From Ruminococcus sp. (GTDB lineage Bacteria; Bacillota; Clostridia; Lachnospirales; Lachnospiraceae), in contig JARHYE010000079.1 in assembly GCA_029258605.1 (NCBI GenBank), positions 1 to 49,111 of the forward strand: a stretch of DNA of 49,111 bases, read 5' to 3'. Shown here in pieces: positions 10,010 to 18,820 of the stretch. Under the pieces are notes generated by a model. The model saw only the letters and a program-made list of their open reading frames with translations, searched no databases and had not been told where the DNA came from. Position 1 is the first letter of the stretch, and the number at the start of each line of letters is the position of its first letter. A program made the position numbers and the translations under genes.

Positions 10010-11128
10010 ATGGCGAAATATATGATGGATATGCAGATTGATAAAAAGGAAGAATTTTATTTTATCCGAGAAAAAGAGAGTCATGATATTGTATATTTAC
10101 CTTCCAAGTATTTAATGCATAAGAAACGGTCAAAGTTATCACCGAATACCATACGAAGGAGTGCTTTTATATTATCCTATTATTTAAACTTTATGGATGA
10201 ATTGGACTTGCATTTGGATGACATCTATCAGATGAACTACATGGATCAGCATGAACATTTTACAGATTTTCTGATCTGGTTAAAAGCAGGAGAGCATAGC
10301 CGGGAAGATTATTCAAAACTTCCAAACAATGAAACCTGTAATGCATATTTAAAAGAGGTATTCCGATTCTATACTTTTATGGAACAGGAAAACAAGCAGT
10401 CAGAAAGTCTGAAGGTACTTTCAGATGCACAGATGATCGTGCGAAATTCGATAGGTCTCAGAAGGGTGCTGAACCGAAAGAGCTTTCGGGGATATTTAAA
10501 AGAAACAGGACATCAAGGAAAAACCATTGAGCAGGACAAGATTGTAGGCTTGTTGCAGGAATGTGCAAACAGCCGCGATCAGGTTCTGCTTTTATTATTA
10601 GCAGAAACAGGCTTTCGGATAGGGGAACTCTTAGGTGTCCGATATGCAGAAGATATAGATTATGAGAAACATATACTCTATGTCAACTTCCGAGAAGATA
10701 ATGAGAATAGGGCAAGGGCAAAAAATGCAGAATTCCGAAGGGCGAAAATCAGTGATGCAACCTTTGATATTTTAATGTTCTATATAGAAGATTATAAAGA
10801 ATTGATCTTAGGACAGGAATATCTGTTTATCAATGTCTCAGGTGATTATGTCGGACAACCCTTTAAGGGAAGCGGAGTATATGCAATGCTGCGTAGACTG
10901 GAAAGAAAAACAGGAATTAAAGCATCGCCCCATATGCTTCGGCATTATTTTGCAAATGCAAGACGAAAAGATGGATGGAAATTAGAAATGATCAGCCAGG
11001 CACTCGGACATCGGAATATCGAAACGACCATGAAATACCTAAATATAACAGAGGATGAACTAATAGAAGTCAGTGATGCATTTTACAATAAGCATCAGGC
11101 CATGTATGGCGTTCAGAATTTGTTATAA
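10010..11128 (+). CDS. Tyrosine recombinase 1 (Tn554 TnpA-like)
   Basis: ATG after ggaggtgctgag; catalytic motifs TGFRIGE, HMLRHYFAN, LGHRNIETTMKYLN. Confidence 0.9.
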   Translation: MAKYMMDMQIDKKEEFYFIREKESHDIVYLPSKYLMHKKRSKLSPNTIRRSAFILSYYLNFMDELDLHLDDIYQMNYMDQHEHFTDFLIWLKAGEHSREDYSKLPNNETCNAYLKEVFRFYTFMEQENKQSESLKVLSDAQMIVRNSIGLRRVLNRKSFRGYLKETGHQGKTIEQDKIVGLLQECANSRDQVLLLLLAETGFRIGELLGVRYAEDIDYEKHILYVNFREDNENRARAKNAEFRRAKISDATFDILMFYIEDYKELILGQEYLFINVSGDYVGQPFKGSGVYAMLRRLERKTGIKASPHMLRHYFANARRKDGWKLEMISQALGHRNIETTMKYLNITEDELIEVSDAFYNKHQAMYGVQNLL

Positions 11129-11146
11129 AAAAGAGGAGGCGATCAC

Positions 11147-13123
11147 GTGTCTGCAATTCGATTGCTGCAAGCGGAACAACAGGAAGAGATACAACATCTT
11201 CACAGACAGCTTATGTCAGGCGGGATATTGCAGAGGAAACTATGGGAAGAAGCAGAGAAATTCCTTATACAAAGAGAAATTTATGATGTGGTTTTAGCAG
11301 AAGAACAAGATTTGCGAGCATACAAAAAAAGTTTGTCGGATAGCGGGAATTATACGAAAAGGCAGGTCAAAGAGCAGTCATCCGCATTGCGGAAGATCCA
11401 ACAGTATTGGATAGAAACAGAATATGGAGAGCTTCTCTCAGAAATCCGGGAATGCCAAGTGTCAGATGGAGCATTAAAGGGAAACATCAGACGGTTTCTA
11501 ATCCGGCAGGGAATACATCATATCAAAGAGATTGATTATACAGTACGGAGCCGGTATGAAGCAGAACTGCAAAAGATGTGGGACGAAGCGAATGTGATGA
11601 AATATTTAAAGGTATTCGACCATATCAAGCAGTACAGTGTCCAAAAAGAAATAGAAAGTCTGCCGGGAAGAATCGAACACCGAAGAAAATATCAAGCACA
11701 GATTGTATTCCTGCCATACTTACCAGATTTGGAATTGGTTAAGGATTTTGAATATGTCCGAGATAAACAGGAACTGGTGTGGGATTTTTCAAGAAAAGCA
11801 TCTGAAAAATTAAAAAGGCAGATTTTCCTACTGTTAAATCATATCCTGGACAATTTGTATCGAGACAATCCAAAAGAGAGAAGAGTTCGTTATTTACTGC
11901 CATTGCACTGGTTATATGATTTTTGTGTGGAGGAAGAGATTGATGATCTGGAAGGATTGGAATTAGAACAAATCCAGCGATTTGAGAAAATTGTGGAACA
12001 GAAGGTAGTCAATGTGAAAAACTCTATGCAGATCATTGATAACAGCCGGAAAATCTTGTTTTTAGAAGCGCCGGAAATACATTGGCATGCCAATGTATGG
12101 TATATGGAACGCTTTCATCTGGCAGAAGATCGGCTTAACCCAAGTAATCCAGTCCAGCGATTGGGTTTCATAGAAGTTACTAACAAAAGGAATCGGGAAT
12201 TGTTACAGGAATATGCGAAATATCATGTCGGAATTGGTGGACTGACGATAGCAAATATCCGAGGACAACTATATGAGGTAAAAAGACTTTTGGAATATTT
12301 TAAGGAAGAAGAATCCATCTGTCAGGTAGCCGAAAGTCAATTGGATAACTATTTTAGGGAACTAGAGGAAAAGGATACCAAAGATGACACATTCAATAAA
12401 AGAGTTGTGAACTATTTGAAATTTTATCAGTTTTTGAAGACTCATGGATATATGGCTGAAATCCCTTTTAAACCGGAATATTATCTGAAAAAGACATATC
12501 CGGAGCATCATGACAGAACGGTAGAGGAAAGAGTTTATATGGAAATCCTGCATAAACTGTATGCATTCCCACTAGTATCAAGATTAATATTTTTGCATTT
12601 ATGGTGTACTGGCTTAAGAATCAGTGAAGTGTGTACATTAAAAGGGGATGCTTATTACTGGGATGGAGAAGATGCATGGCTGAAAGTCTATCAGATTAAG
12701 ATGAAGGCAGATAAAATGATACCCATACCGCTTGTGTTGTATAGAATCATGCGCAGATATATAGAGATGGAACATATTCGTCCGAAAGATTATATCTTTA
12801 AAGGGAAGGATGGTGGAGCATACAGGGGGACAACATTCCGACAAGAGTTTCAGCAATACTGTGATAAGAATGAAATTGCAGATGGCAGTTATATTTTCAA
12901 AACCCATGACTATAGACATACGTTGGCAACCCAATTTTATGATGACGATGTTTCTATACAGACAATCCGGGATTATTTGGGACACTTTTCCGAAGAGATG
13001 ACAAAACAGTATGTGGACTTCATGCCAAGAAGAATTGAAAAAGCAAGTGATACTTACTTTAAGAAATCGGAAAATGATTTGGCTTCTACCATTAAAGTTA
13101 AGAAACGTGGTGATAGAAAATGA
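11147..13123 (+). CDS. Tyrosine recombinase 2 (Tn554 TnpB-like, long N-terminal region)
   Basis: GTG start after aggaggcgatcac; TGLRISE, HDYRHTLATQ, LGHFSEEMTKQYVD; 658 aa. Confidence 0.9.
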   Translation: MSAIRLLQAEQQEEIQHLHRQLMSGGILQRKLWEEAEKFLIQREIYDVVLAEEQDLRAYKKSLSDSGNYTKRQVKEQSSALRKIQQYWIETEYGELLSEIRECQVSDGALKGNIRRFLIRQGIHHIKEIDYTVRSRYEAELQKMWDEANVMKYLKVFDHIKQYSVQKEIESLPGRIEHRRKYQAQIVFLPYLPDLELVKDFEYVRDKQELVWDFSRKASEKLKRQIFLLLNHILDNLYRDNPKERRVRYLLPLHWLYDFCVEEEIDDLEGLELEQIQRFEKIVEQKVVNVKNSMQIIDNSRKILFLEAPEIHWHANVWYMERFHLAEDRLNPSNPVQRLGFIEVTNKRNRELLQEYAKYHVGIGGLTIANIRGQLYEVKRLLEYFKEEESICQVAESQLDNYFRELEEKDTKDDTFNKRVVNYLKFYQFLKTHGYMAEIPFKPEYYLKKTYPEHHDRTVEERVYMEILHKLYAFPLVSRLIFLHLWCTGLRISEVCTLKGDAYYWDGEDAWLKVYQIKMKADKMIPIPLVLYRIMRRYIEMEHIRPKDYIFKGKDGGAYRGTTFRQEFQQYCDKNEIADGSYIFKTHDYRHTLATQFYDDDVSIQTIRDYLGHFSEEMTKQYVDFMPRRIEKASDTYFKKSENDLASTIKVKKRGDRK

Positions 13124-14613
13124 AAAAAAGAATTTACATATATGAGATGGACTGTTATAAATCAGCATCTGAAGAGCAGCTCCAGAAAATGCGTATCAAA
13201 CCAGAACGGTATTTTAATCTGGAAGGATTGCCATCCGAAGAGATCGCTGGAAGGTTGGAAGAATTTATATGGGAAAGAGGAAAAACACTTGCTCCATCCA
13301 GCTTGGCCAGTGAATTGACTTATTATAATAATATCCGAGAGTTTCTGATTGATCGAAGGATACAAAGCCTGAAAACCAGGGAAGAGGAAAAAATCATTCG
13401 CATGTTAAAAGGCTGGATGCTGGAAAAAGGGTATGCTTTATTAAGTAAAAAATATCGGCCAGCATATGACAAGGTAGGAATTGAAACTCCTAACATTGTA
13501 AAGCATATGAAGAAATTCTTGAAATTTTTGGAAGAAGAGGATGACCGAGACGAGCAGGAAAAAGATATATGGACACTTAAAAATTTTGATTTTCCTATTC
13601 ATGGAAATCCGATTAAGAATGCGGAAACGCTTAATTTTACTGGAATTGTACAACCCGACATTCGGGAAGAAGTAAAAAAAGTGATTTTTATGCATTTGAA
13701 ATATGCCCCGTTAGGAACAATCCATAGTGAAATGATAGCAGTAAAGCGGTTTTCAAAATTTCTCAAACAGAAATATCCGGATATCAAATCGCTACAAGAT
13801 TTGGAACGGATGCATATAGAAGAATATCTAATATATCTGAAAACGGAAGCGCATGAACGGAAAAATTACAGGTCTGACTTATATGCACTGCGAAGAGTAA
13901 TAGAAGATGTTGGGAATTTATATGAACGACAGTACATGAGCGAATTATTTCTGAGTAATGACTTCCCAAGCACACCAAGACATGTATTTAAATTTTATTC
14001 AGATGCGGAAATCAAAAGACTGAACGAACACATTTTTAAAATGGATGAGCAGATATGCAGGGCATTGATTATCCACCAGTTGCTGGGGACGAGGATTTCA
14101 GACACGCTGACATTAAAAACGGATTGCTTAAGCATGCGGAGCAACCGATATTTTATAAGGATTGACCAGGTGAAGTCGGTTACTTATGAAAAGTCTATCA
14201 GCGAAGAAGTGGCACAACTGATTATGAAAGCAATTGATTATACAAAGGAACGGTATGGAGAAACAACTTATATTTTTGTAAAAAAAGATGATCCAACTAG
14301 GCCTTATCAATATGGCATGATTCAAAATCAGATTATGAAAATGATACGCCAAGAAGATATCCGGGATGATAATGGTGAATTTCTGAAGTTTGGAACTCAT
14401 ATCTTTAGACACTGCTATGGAAAGAAATTGACAGAAATGCATGTGGATGACTGGATGATAGCCAAGTTACTGGGGCATACTTCCATATATTCGGTACACC
14501 ATTATCGGAAAATCGGAAATAAACTGATGGCAGACGAAACGAGAGCTGCAAGAGAAAAAATGGACATGATCCTATTAGATATTATAGAAGGATGGGATGA
14601 TTATGAAATATGA
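13120..14613 (+). CDS. Tyrosine recombinase 3
   Basis: ATGA overlap with the preceding gene; LGTRISD, HIFRHCYGKK, LGHTSIYSVHHYRK. Confidence 0.88.
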   Translation: MKKRIYIYEMDCYKSASEEQLQKMRIKPERYFNLEGLPSEEIAGRLEEFIWERGKTLAPSSLASELTYYNNIREFLIDRRIQSLKTREEEKIIRMLKGWMLEKGYALLSKKYRPAYDKVGIETPNIVKHMKKFLKFLEEEDDRDEQEKDIWTLKNFDFPIHGNPIKNAETLNFTGIVQPDIREEVKKVIFMHLKYAPLGTIHSEMIAVKRFSKFLKQKYPDIKSLQDLERMHIEEYLIYLKTEAHERKNYRSDLYALRRVIEDVGNLYERQYMSELFLSNDFPSTPRHVFKFYSDAEIKRLNEHIFKMDEQICRALIIHQLLGTRISDTLTLKTDCLSMRSNRYFIRIDQVKSVTYEKSISEEVAQLIMKAIDYTKERYGETTYIFVKKDDPTRPYQYGMIQNQIMKMIRQEDIRDDNGEFLKFGTHIFRHCYGKKLTEMHVDDWMIAKLLGHTSIYSVHHYRKIGNKLMADETRAAREKMDMILLDIIEGWDDYEI

Positions 14614-15025
14614 CAAGATGGTAGAGATTACACAAGCTGAGAGTCAAAGGAAGATGGAAATTGCGAGGAAGGCTATCGAAGATATGTTAAGCAATATGGA
14701 GCGTGTGACTGTTGTAGGATTGGTTCGCAAAACAGGTTTATCAAGAGGATTTTTTTATAAGAATCCACTGATTAGAGAAGAACTGGATAACGCAATAAGG
14801 AACCAAGGTGCTTGTTATAATCCGAGACAAGTGATTATCGATAAAGCTATGAACAATACGCTCATGATTTTAAAAAGTGAAATTCGAAAGGTAAAAGCAC
14901 AGAATGAAGAATTACAGCTAAAAAATCAAGAATTATTGGAACAAAATGAGTGTTTAATCAAAGAAGTAGAAAATTTAAAAAAGCAATTGGGAAGAAAAGA
15001 AATCGGATTATTAAAGAGACTGTAG
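14597..15025 (+). CDS. TnpC/DUF6262-like recombinase accessory protein (copy 1)
   Basis: MKYDKMVEITQAESQRK..VTVVGLVRKTGLSRGFFYKNPLIREELDNAI followed by a Leu/Gln/Glu-rich coiled coil. Confidence 0.75.
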   Translation: MIMKYDKMVEITQAESQRKMEIARKAIEDMLSNMERVTVVGLVRKTGLSRGFFYKNPLIREELDNAIRNQGACYNPRQVIIDKAMNNTLMILKSEIRKVKAQNEELQLKNQELLEQNECLIKEVENLKKQLGRKEIGLLKRL

Positions 15026-15052
15026 AGGTCATTGGAGAAAGGATGAAGCCCA

Positions 15053-15427
15053 ATGAAATATGATAAAATAGTAGCCATAAATAAAGAAAAGAGTAGGAAA
15101 AAAGCAAAAATGGCAATCACTCAAATTCAGAAGATGCTTGAAAACCAAGAGAGGATAACTGTGGAAGAACTTAGGAAACGTACTGGATTTGCAAAATCTT
15201 TCTTTTACAGGAATCAAGAAGTACGAAAAGTATTAGATAATGCCAGAAGTAAACAGCAAATGCCATGTAATAGCATGGAAATAATAAGAGCGATAGAGGC
15301 TGAAGATGAGATAATAAATTTGAAAATTCAGATTACAAAATTAAAGAGTTTAGAACAAAAGCTGCTGGAAGAAAATAAGAAACTTAAGCAGCAACTGAGA
15401 GAATTGAGTCAAATGGGTAATCAGTAA
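15053..15427 (+). CDS. TnpC/DUF6262-like recombinase accessory protein (copy 2)
   Basis: MKYDKIVAINKEKSRKKAK..ITVEELRKRTGFAKSFFYRNQEVRKVLDNARS, paralogous to the previous ORF, then a coiled coil. Confidence 0.75.
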   Translation: MKYDKIVAINKEKSRKKAKMAITQIQKMLENQERITVEELRKRTGFAKSFFYRNQEVRKVLDNARSKQQMPCNSMEIIRAIEAEDEIINLKIQITKLKSLEQKLLEENKKLKQQLRELSQMGNQ

Positions 15428-15433
15428 TCAGAA

Positions 15434-15721
15434 ATGTACTATATAAAAATTAAAGAGGAAAATAATCAAGACAGTAGGCTACAATTTGAGTCTACTGCTT
15501 TTGTTGAATATAAAAAAGCTGAAAAAGTACGACAAATGCACAGAAGAAACAGTTTATACAGAGTGCGTATGAGGAAGAAAAGGCGTGTACTAAGAGGTAT
15601 CAGACAGGGGGCTAAATTTATAGTTGTATTGATCGCAATTGTTTTGATATTTAAAAATCAACTCATTTCTTTGGTAAATTCTATTTTTGAAAAGATTGTT
15701 AGTGAAAGTTCAGGCATATAA
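15434..15721 (+). CDS. Chimeric ORF: unrelated basic N-terminus fused to a Flp1-type IVb pilin C-terminus
   Basis: The C-terminus IVVLIAIVLIFKNQLISLVNSIFEKIVSES resembles Flp1-type pilins. The N-terminal part (YKKAEKVRQMHRRNSLYRVRMRKKRRVLRGIRQGAKF) lacks the normal G-x4-E prepilin leader/cleavage pattern. Confidence 0.6.
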   Translation: MYYIKIKEENNQDSRLQFESTAFVEYKKAEKVRQMHRRNSLYRVRMRKKRRVLRGIRQGAKFIVVLIAIVLIFKNQLISLVNSIFEKIVSESSGI

Positions 15722-17078
15722 GGTGAAAAAAGGAGAAGTGACGGCGTTTTTAAGCCTTGTATTTGTTTTAATCTTGGCGTTTGTCACATCCATACTGAAT
15801 AGTTCGGTGATACAAACGACAAAAAGCATAAAACGCCAAGATGTAGATCGAGCATTATTTTCACTATTCGGAGAATATGATCCGGTGCTTTTTGAACAGT
15901 ATGATATTTTTGCAGTAGACACTGGGAAGCCGGAAGATGAACAGCGACAACAGATTATAAGCCGGTTACATTATTATGGTTCAAGCGATATGAAGCATGA
16001 AATATCTGGAATACAGTTTTTGACCGATCAAATGGGAACAGCCTTTAAAGAACAGGCAATTCAATATATGGCTTATACATATGGCATTTCGTCGGTGACG
16101 GATTTAATCGGGATAACAAAAGAATGGAAAAAAGTGGAAATTGCAGGAAATGAAATTAAAAATAAAAACGCGGAATTTGATCAAGATCTTTCTGAAATAA
16201 CGTCAAAAGAAAATGGAAAAGAACAGTTTGAGTTTATACAGGAGATGCAAAAATTACCCTTACTATCGTCTGTACTTCCAAAAAATTTCGAATGTTCCAC
16301 AAAAATAGTTGAACAAGAAGGAACGTTGTCTTCTAGAAAGCAGAATACCGGAAAAGGAGAATTTTATATTCGTTCGGATAATTCAAGTTTACAGAACAAC
16401 TTATTATTTAGAGAGTATCTTTTGAAAAAATTTACAAATGGATTGTCACCGAAGGAGGAAACGGCAGCCAAACAATTGTCATATGAAGTGGAATATCTAC
16501 TTGGTGGAAAAAACAGTGATAAGGATAATCTTGAAATTGTATTGCGGGAAATTGCACTGATAAGGACAGGAGCTAATTACATATTTTTAATGAATGACCC
16601 ACAAAAGAAGGCAGAAGCAGAGGCTATGGCTACGGTCCTTGCAGTATTAATTTTTTTCCCAGAGGGAATCGAGTTGATTGCGCAGATTTTATTAATTGCA
16701 TGGGCGTTTGCAGAAAGTGTGCAAGATTTAAAAGAGTTAATGAATGGAAATAAGGTTCCTCTTATAAAGAAAGCGGAACAGTGGAATAGTTCTTTAGACT
16801 CAGTGATTCATAGGCAAACGTCACAAAATTTACCCCAATCTCAACAACAAAAGAGTGGATTGGAATATAAAGATTATCTAAGAATTTTACTATTTTTAAA
16901 GAACACAGACACATTAACGATGAAAGCATTGGATCGGATTGAAGGAAATTTAAGATGGAACCATGAAAAAACAGATTTGTGTCTGGATACTTATATGACA
17001 AAAATTCGATTAAAAAATCAGGTCATAATACACCCAGGAATTCATTATGAGTTTCCTGCATATTTTGGGTACAACTAA
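15687..17078 (+). CDS. DUF5702-like Tad-locus membrane protein
   Basis: VKKGEVTAFLSLVFVLILAFVTSILNSSVIQTTKSIKRQDVDRALFSLFGEYDPVLFEQYDIFAVD; position in the Tad cluster. Confidence 0.7.
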   Translation: MKRLLVKVQAYKVKKGEVTAFLSLVFVLILAFVTSILNSSVIQTTKSIKRQDVDRALFSLFGEYDPVLFEQYDIFAVDTGKPEDEQRQQIISRLHYYGSSDMKHEISGIQFLTDQMGTAFKEQAIQYMAYTYGISSVTDLIGITKEWKKVEIAGNEIKNKNAEFDQDLSEITSKENGKEQFEFIQEMQKLPLLSSVLPKNFECSTKIVEQEGTLSSRKQNTGKGEFYIRSDNSSLQNNLLFREYLLKKFTNGLSPKEETAAKQLSYEVEYLLGGKNSDKDNLEIVLREIALIRTGANYIFLMNDPQKKAEAEAMATVLAVLIFFPEGIELIAQILLIAWAFAESVQDLKELMNGNKVPLIKKAEQWNSSLDSVIHRQTSQNLPQSQQQKSGLEYKDYLRILLFLKNTDTLTMKALDRIEGNLRWNHEKTDLCLDTYMTKIRLKNQVIIHPGIHYEFPAYFGYN

Positions 17079-17086
17079 GTTCTACA

Positions 17087-17112
17087 TTGAGCCTGGTACA
17101 GATGCCCTTTCT
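17087..17112 (+). repeat. Left arm of a perfect 26-bp inverted repeat
   Basis: ttgagcctggtacagatgccctttct. Confidence 0.97.
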
Positions 17113-17186
17113 TCTGAAAAGCCGGCACGTCACAGCCGGATATTCATCACACCCAACTACAAAAAAATAAGAAAGGAAAAACTGCG

Positions 17187-17984
17187 ATGCCACAATATAA
17201 AAACAACCCCACAAAATCGAACACAGAAAGGGCATCTGTACCAGGCTCAAGAGCAAGTATAACAATCGAAGCATCTTTGGTCATTCCAATTTTTCTTTTT
17301 GCAGTACTGTGTTTTATATACACAATGGAGATACAAGTGTTGCAAACGCAGATACGATTTGCAGTAGAAAATGCAGCGAAAGAAGAGGCGGCACAGGTAA
17401 GCGTTATTCCCGTTGTAAATACGGTGAGATTACAACGCAATATCGTAGAACAAATAGGGAAAGATCGACTGGATCATAGTATTATCATAAATGGAGCAGA
17501 AGGGATTCGATGCAATCAATCGTATTTGTCCATTTTTAATGATGAGATTCATGTAAAAGCAAAGTATTCCATACGACTTCCATTTCCAGAGTTTACGAGG
17601 ATTGAAATGCCACTGCGCCAAGAGATGGTTGTAAAAGCTTGGACGGGAAAGCAAAACAAAAATAAAGAGCAGGGGGCAGATGAAATTGTCTATATAACAA
17701 AATATGGAAGTGTATACCATGAGAGTGAAACCTGTACTTATCTTGCACCTAAAATAAGTTATGTATCATACAAGGAAGTAGGAAAATTAAGAAATCGCTA
17801 TGGAGAAAAGTATAAGAGATGTACAAAGTGTAGTTATGGGAAACCAATTTCCGGGGTGTACATCTCGGAACATGGAAATAAATATCATAATTCTTTAAAT
17901 TGCAGTGGATTAAAAAGAAGCATATACGCTGTAAAGAAGTCAGAAGTAGGAGGCAGAAAGGGGTGTAGTAAATGTGCCCATTAG
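17187..17984 (+). CDS. TadE-like pseudopilin with a C-terminal tandem Cys-rich (CxxC) extension
   Basis: RASITIEASLVIPIFLFAVLCFIYTMEIQVLQTQIRFAVENAAKE (TadE signature); two C-terminal YH-x(4,5)-C...CxxC modules. Confidence 0.8.
   Translation: MPQYKNNPTKSNTERASVPGSRASITIEASLVIPIFLFAVLCFIYTMEIQVLQTQIRFAVENAAKEEAAQVSVIPVVNTVRLQRNIVEQIGKDRLDHSIIINGAEGIRCNQSYLSIFNDEIHVKAKYSIRLPFPEFTRIEMPLRQEMVVKAWTGKQNKNKEQGADEIVYITKYGSVYHESETCTYLAPKISYVSYKEVGKLRNRYGEKYKRCTKCSYGKPISGVYISEHGNKYHNSLNCSGLKRSIYAVKKSEVGGRKGCSKCAH
17225..17250 (-). repeat. Right arm of a perfect 26-bp inverted repeat
   Basis: agaaagggcatctgtaccaggctcaa is the exact reverse complement of 17087-17112; 112-bp spacer. Confidence 0.97.
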
Positions 17985-18391
17985 AAATATATGGAGGCGG
18001 ACTCTATTTAGGGATTTTATCGGTTTATGACATTCAGACTCGAAAAGTTCCAAGATGGCTTTTGGGAGTAGGAATGGCAGCAGCTATTTTTTTGAAATGT
18101 TTCTATAAAAATAGCTCAATTTTTCTAGTAAGCGTGGGAATTGTCATTGGAATTATGTTTTGCATGATCAGTAAAGTAACAGGGGAAACATTAGGAATGG
18201 GGGATAGTTATCTTATTACAATCCTGGGTGGATTTGTAGGAGCATGGAATCTTTTATATATTTTGGCTTACGCATTTTTGTTTTCTGCTATTTATTCTGC
18301 CATAGTTTTGGTAATAAGGAAGTTCAATAGAAAGATACAAATTCCGTTTATTCCATTTTTGATGGCTGCCTATGTGCTATGGAGTCTTTAA
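17972..18391 (+). CDS. A24-family prepilin peptidase (CpaA/TadV-like)
   Basis: Multi-TM; early Asp SVYDIQTRKVPRWLL and the GxGD motif TLGMGDSYLI. Confidence 0.85.
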   Translation: MCPLEIYGGGLYLGILSVYDIQTRKVPRWLLGVGMAAAIFLKCFYKNSSIFLVSVGIVIGIMFCMISKVTGETLGMGDSYLITILGGFVGAWNLLYILAYAFLFSAIYSAIVLVIRKFNRKIQIPFIPFLMAAYVLWSL

Positions 18392-18403
18392 GGAGAGATA
18401 AAA

Positions 18404-18820
18404 ATGCAAAGACAAAAAAGTTATAAAGCCAGTATTACAATTGAAATGTCATATGTTATGCCTATTATTCTTTTTGTACTTTTAGTGTTGATCCGTGTTT
18501 CTTTTTATTTTCATGACAAACTTATTATAAGCGGAGCAGTTGGGGAAACCTTAGTAGCAGGAACGCAATATGCAAGAGAAGAGGGACGAGATCATGTGGA
18601 TTTAAAAACCTTTTTTGAAGAGAGAACCAAAAATAAACTACTGATTCTCCAGACAGAAGAAATTGATGTATCAGAGAATAAGAAACAGATTCAAGTAAAC
18701 GTAAAGGCAAAAAAACGTAAAATGCAGTTGCATTTGAGCCAAAAGGCAGATATGATGCGCCCGGAAGAAATTTTAAGAAAAAAACGAAAATGGGAAAAGG
18801 CATCTCAGAAAGGAAAATAA
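18404..18820 (+). CDS. TadE-like pseudopilin
   Basis: KASITIEMSYVMPIILFVLLVLIRVSFYFHDKLIISGAV. Confidence 0.8.
   Translation: MQRQKSYKASITIEMSYVMPIILFVLLVLIRVSFYFHDKLIISGAVGETLVAGTQYAREEGRDHVDLKTFFEERTKNKLLILQTEEIDVSENKKQIQVNVKAKKRKMQLHLSQKADMMRPEEILRKKRKWEKASQKGK

Larger units (their letters stand above)
10010..15427 (+). mobile_element. Tn554/RIT-like integration module: three tyrosine recombinases plus two TnpC-like proteins
   Basis: Five tightly packed or overlapping co-directional genes with intact catalytic residues. The full element ends are not delimited; the right end is suspected at about 15.6 kb. Confidence 0.8.

Noticed and set aside
15472-15497. cagtag...ctactg inverted repeat near the chimeric pilin ORF as an element end
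   Set aside because: Only 6-bp arms; insufficient to define a recombination site without a comparison genome.
17047-17262. 71-aa ORF spanning the 26-bp inverted repeat
   Set aside because: Overlaps the end of DUF5702 and start of TadE in a third frame; no RBS or domain.
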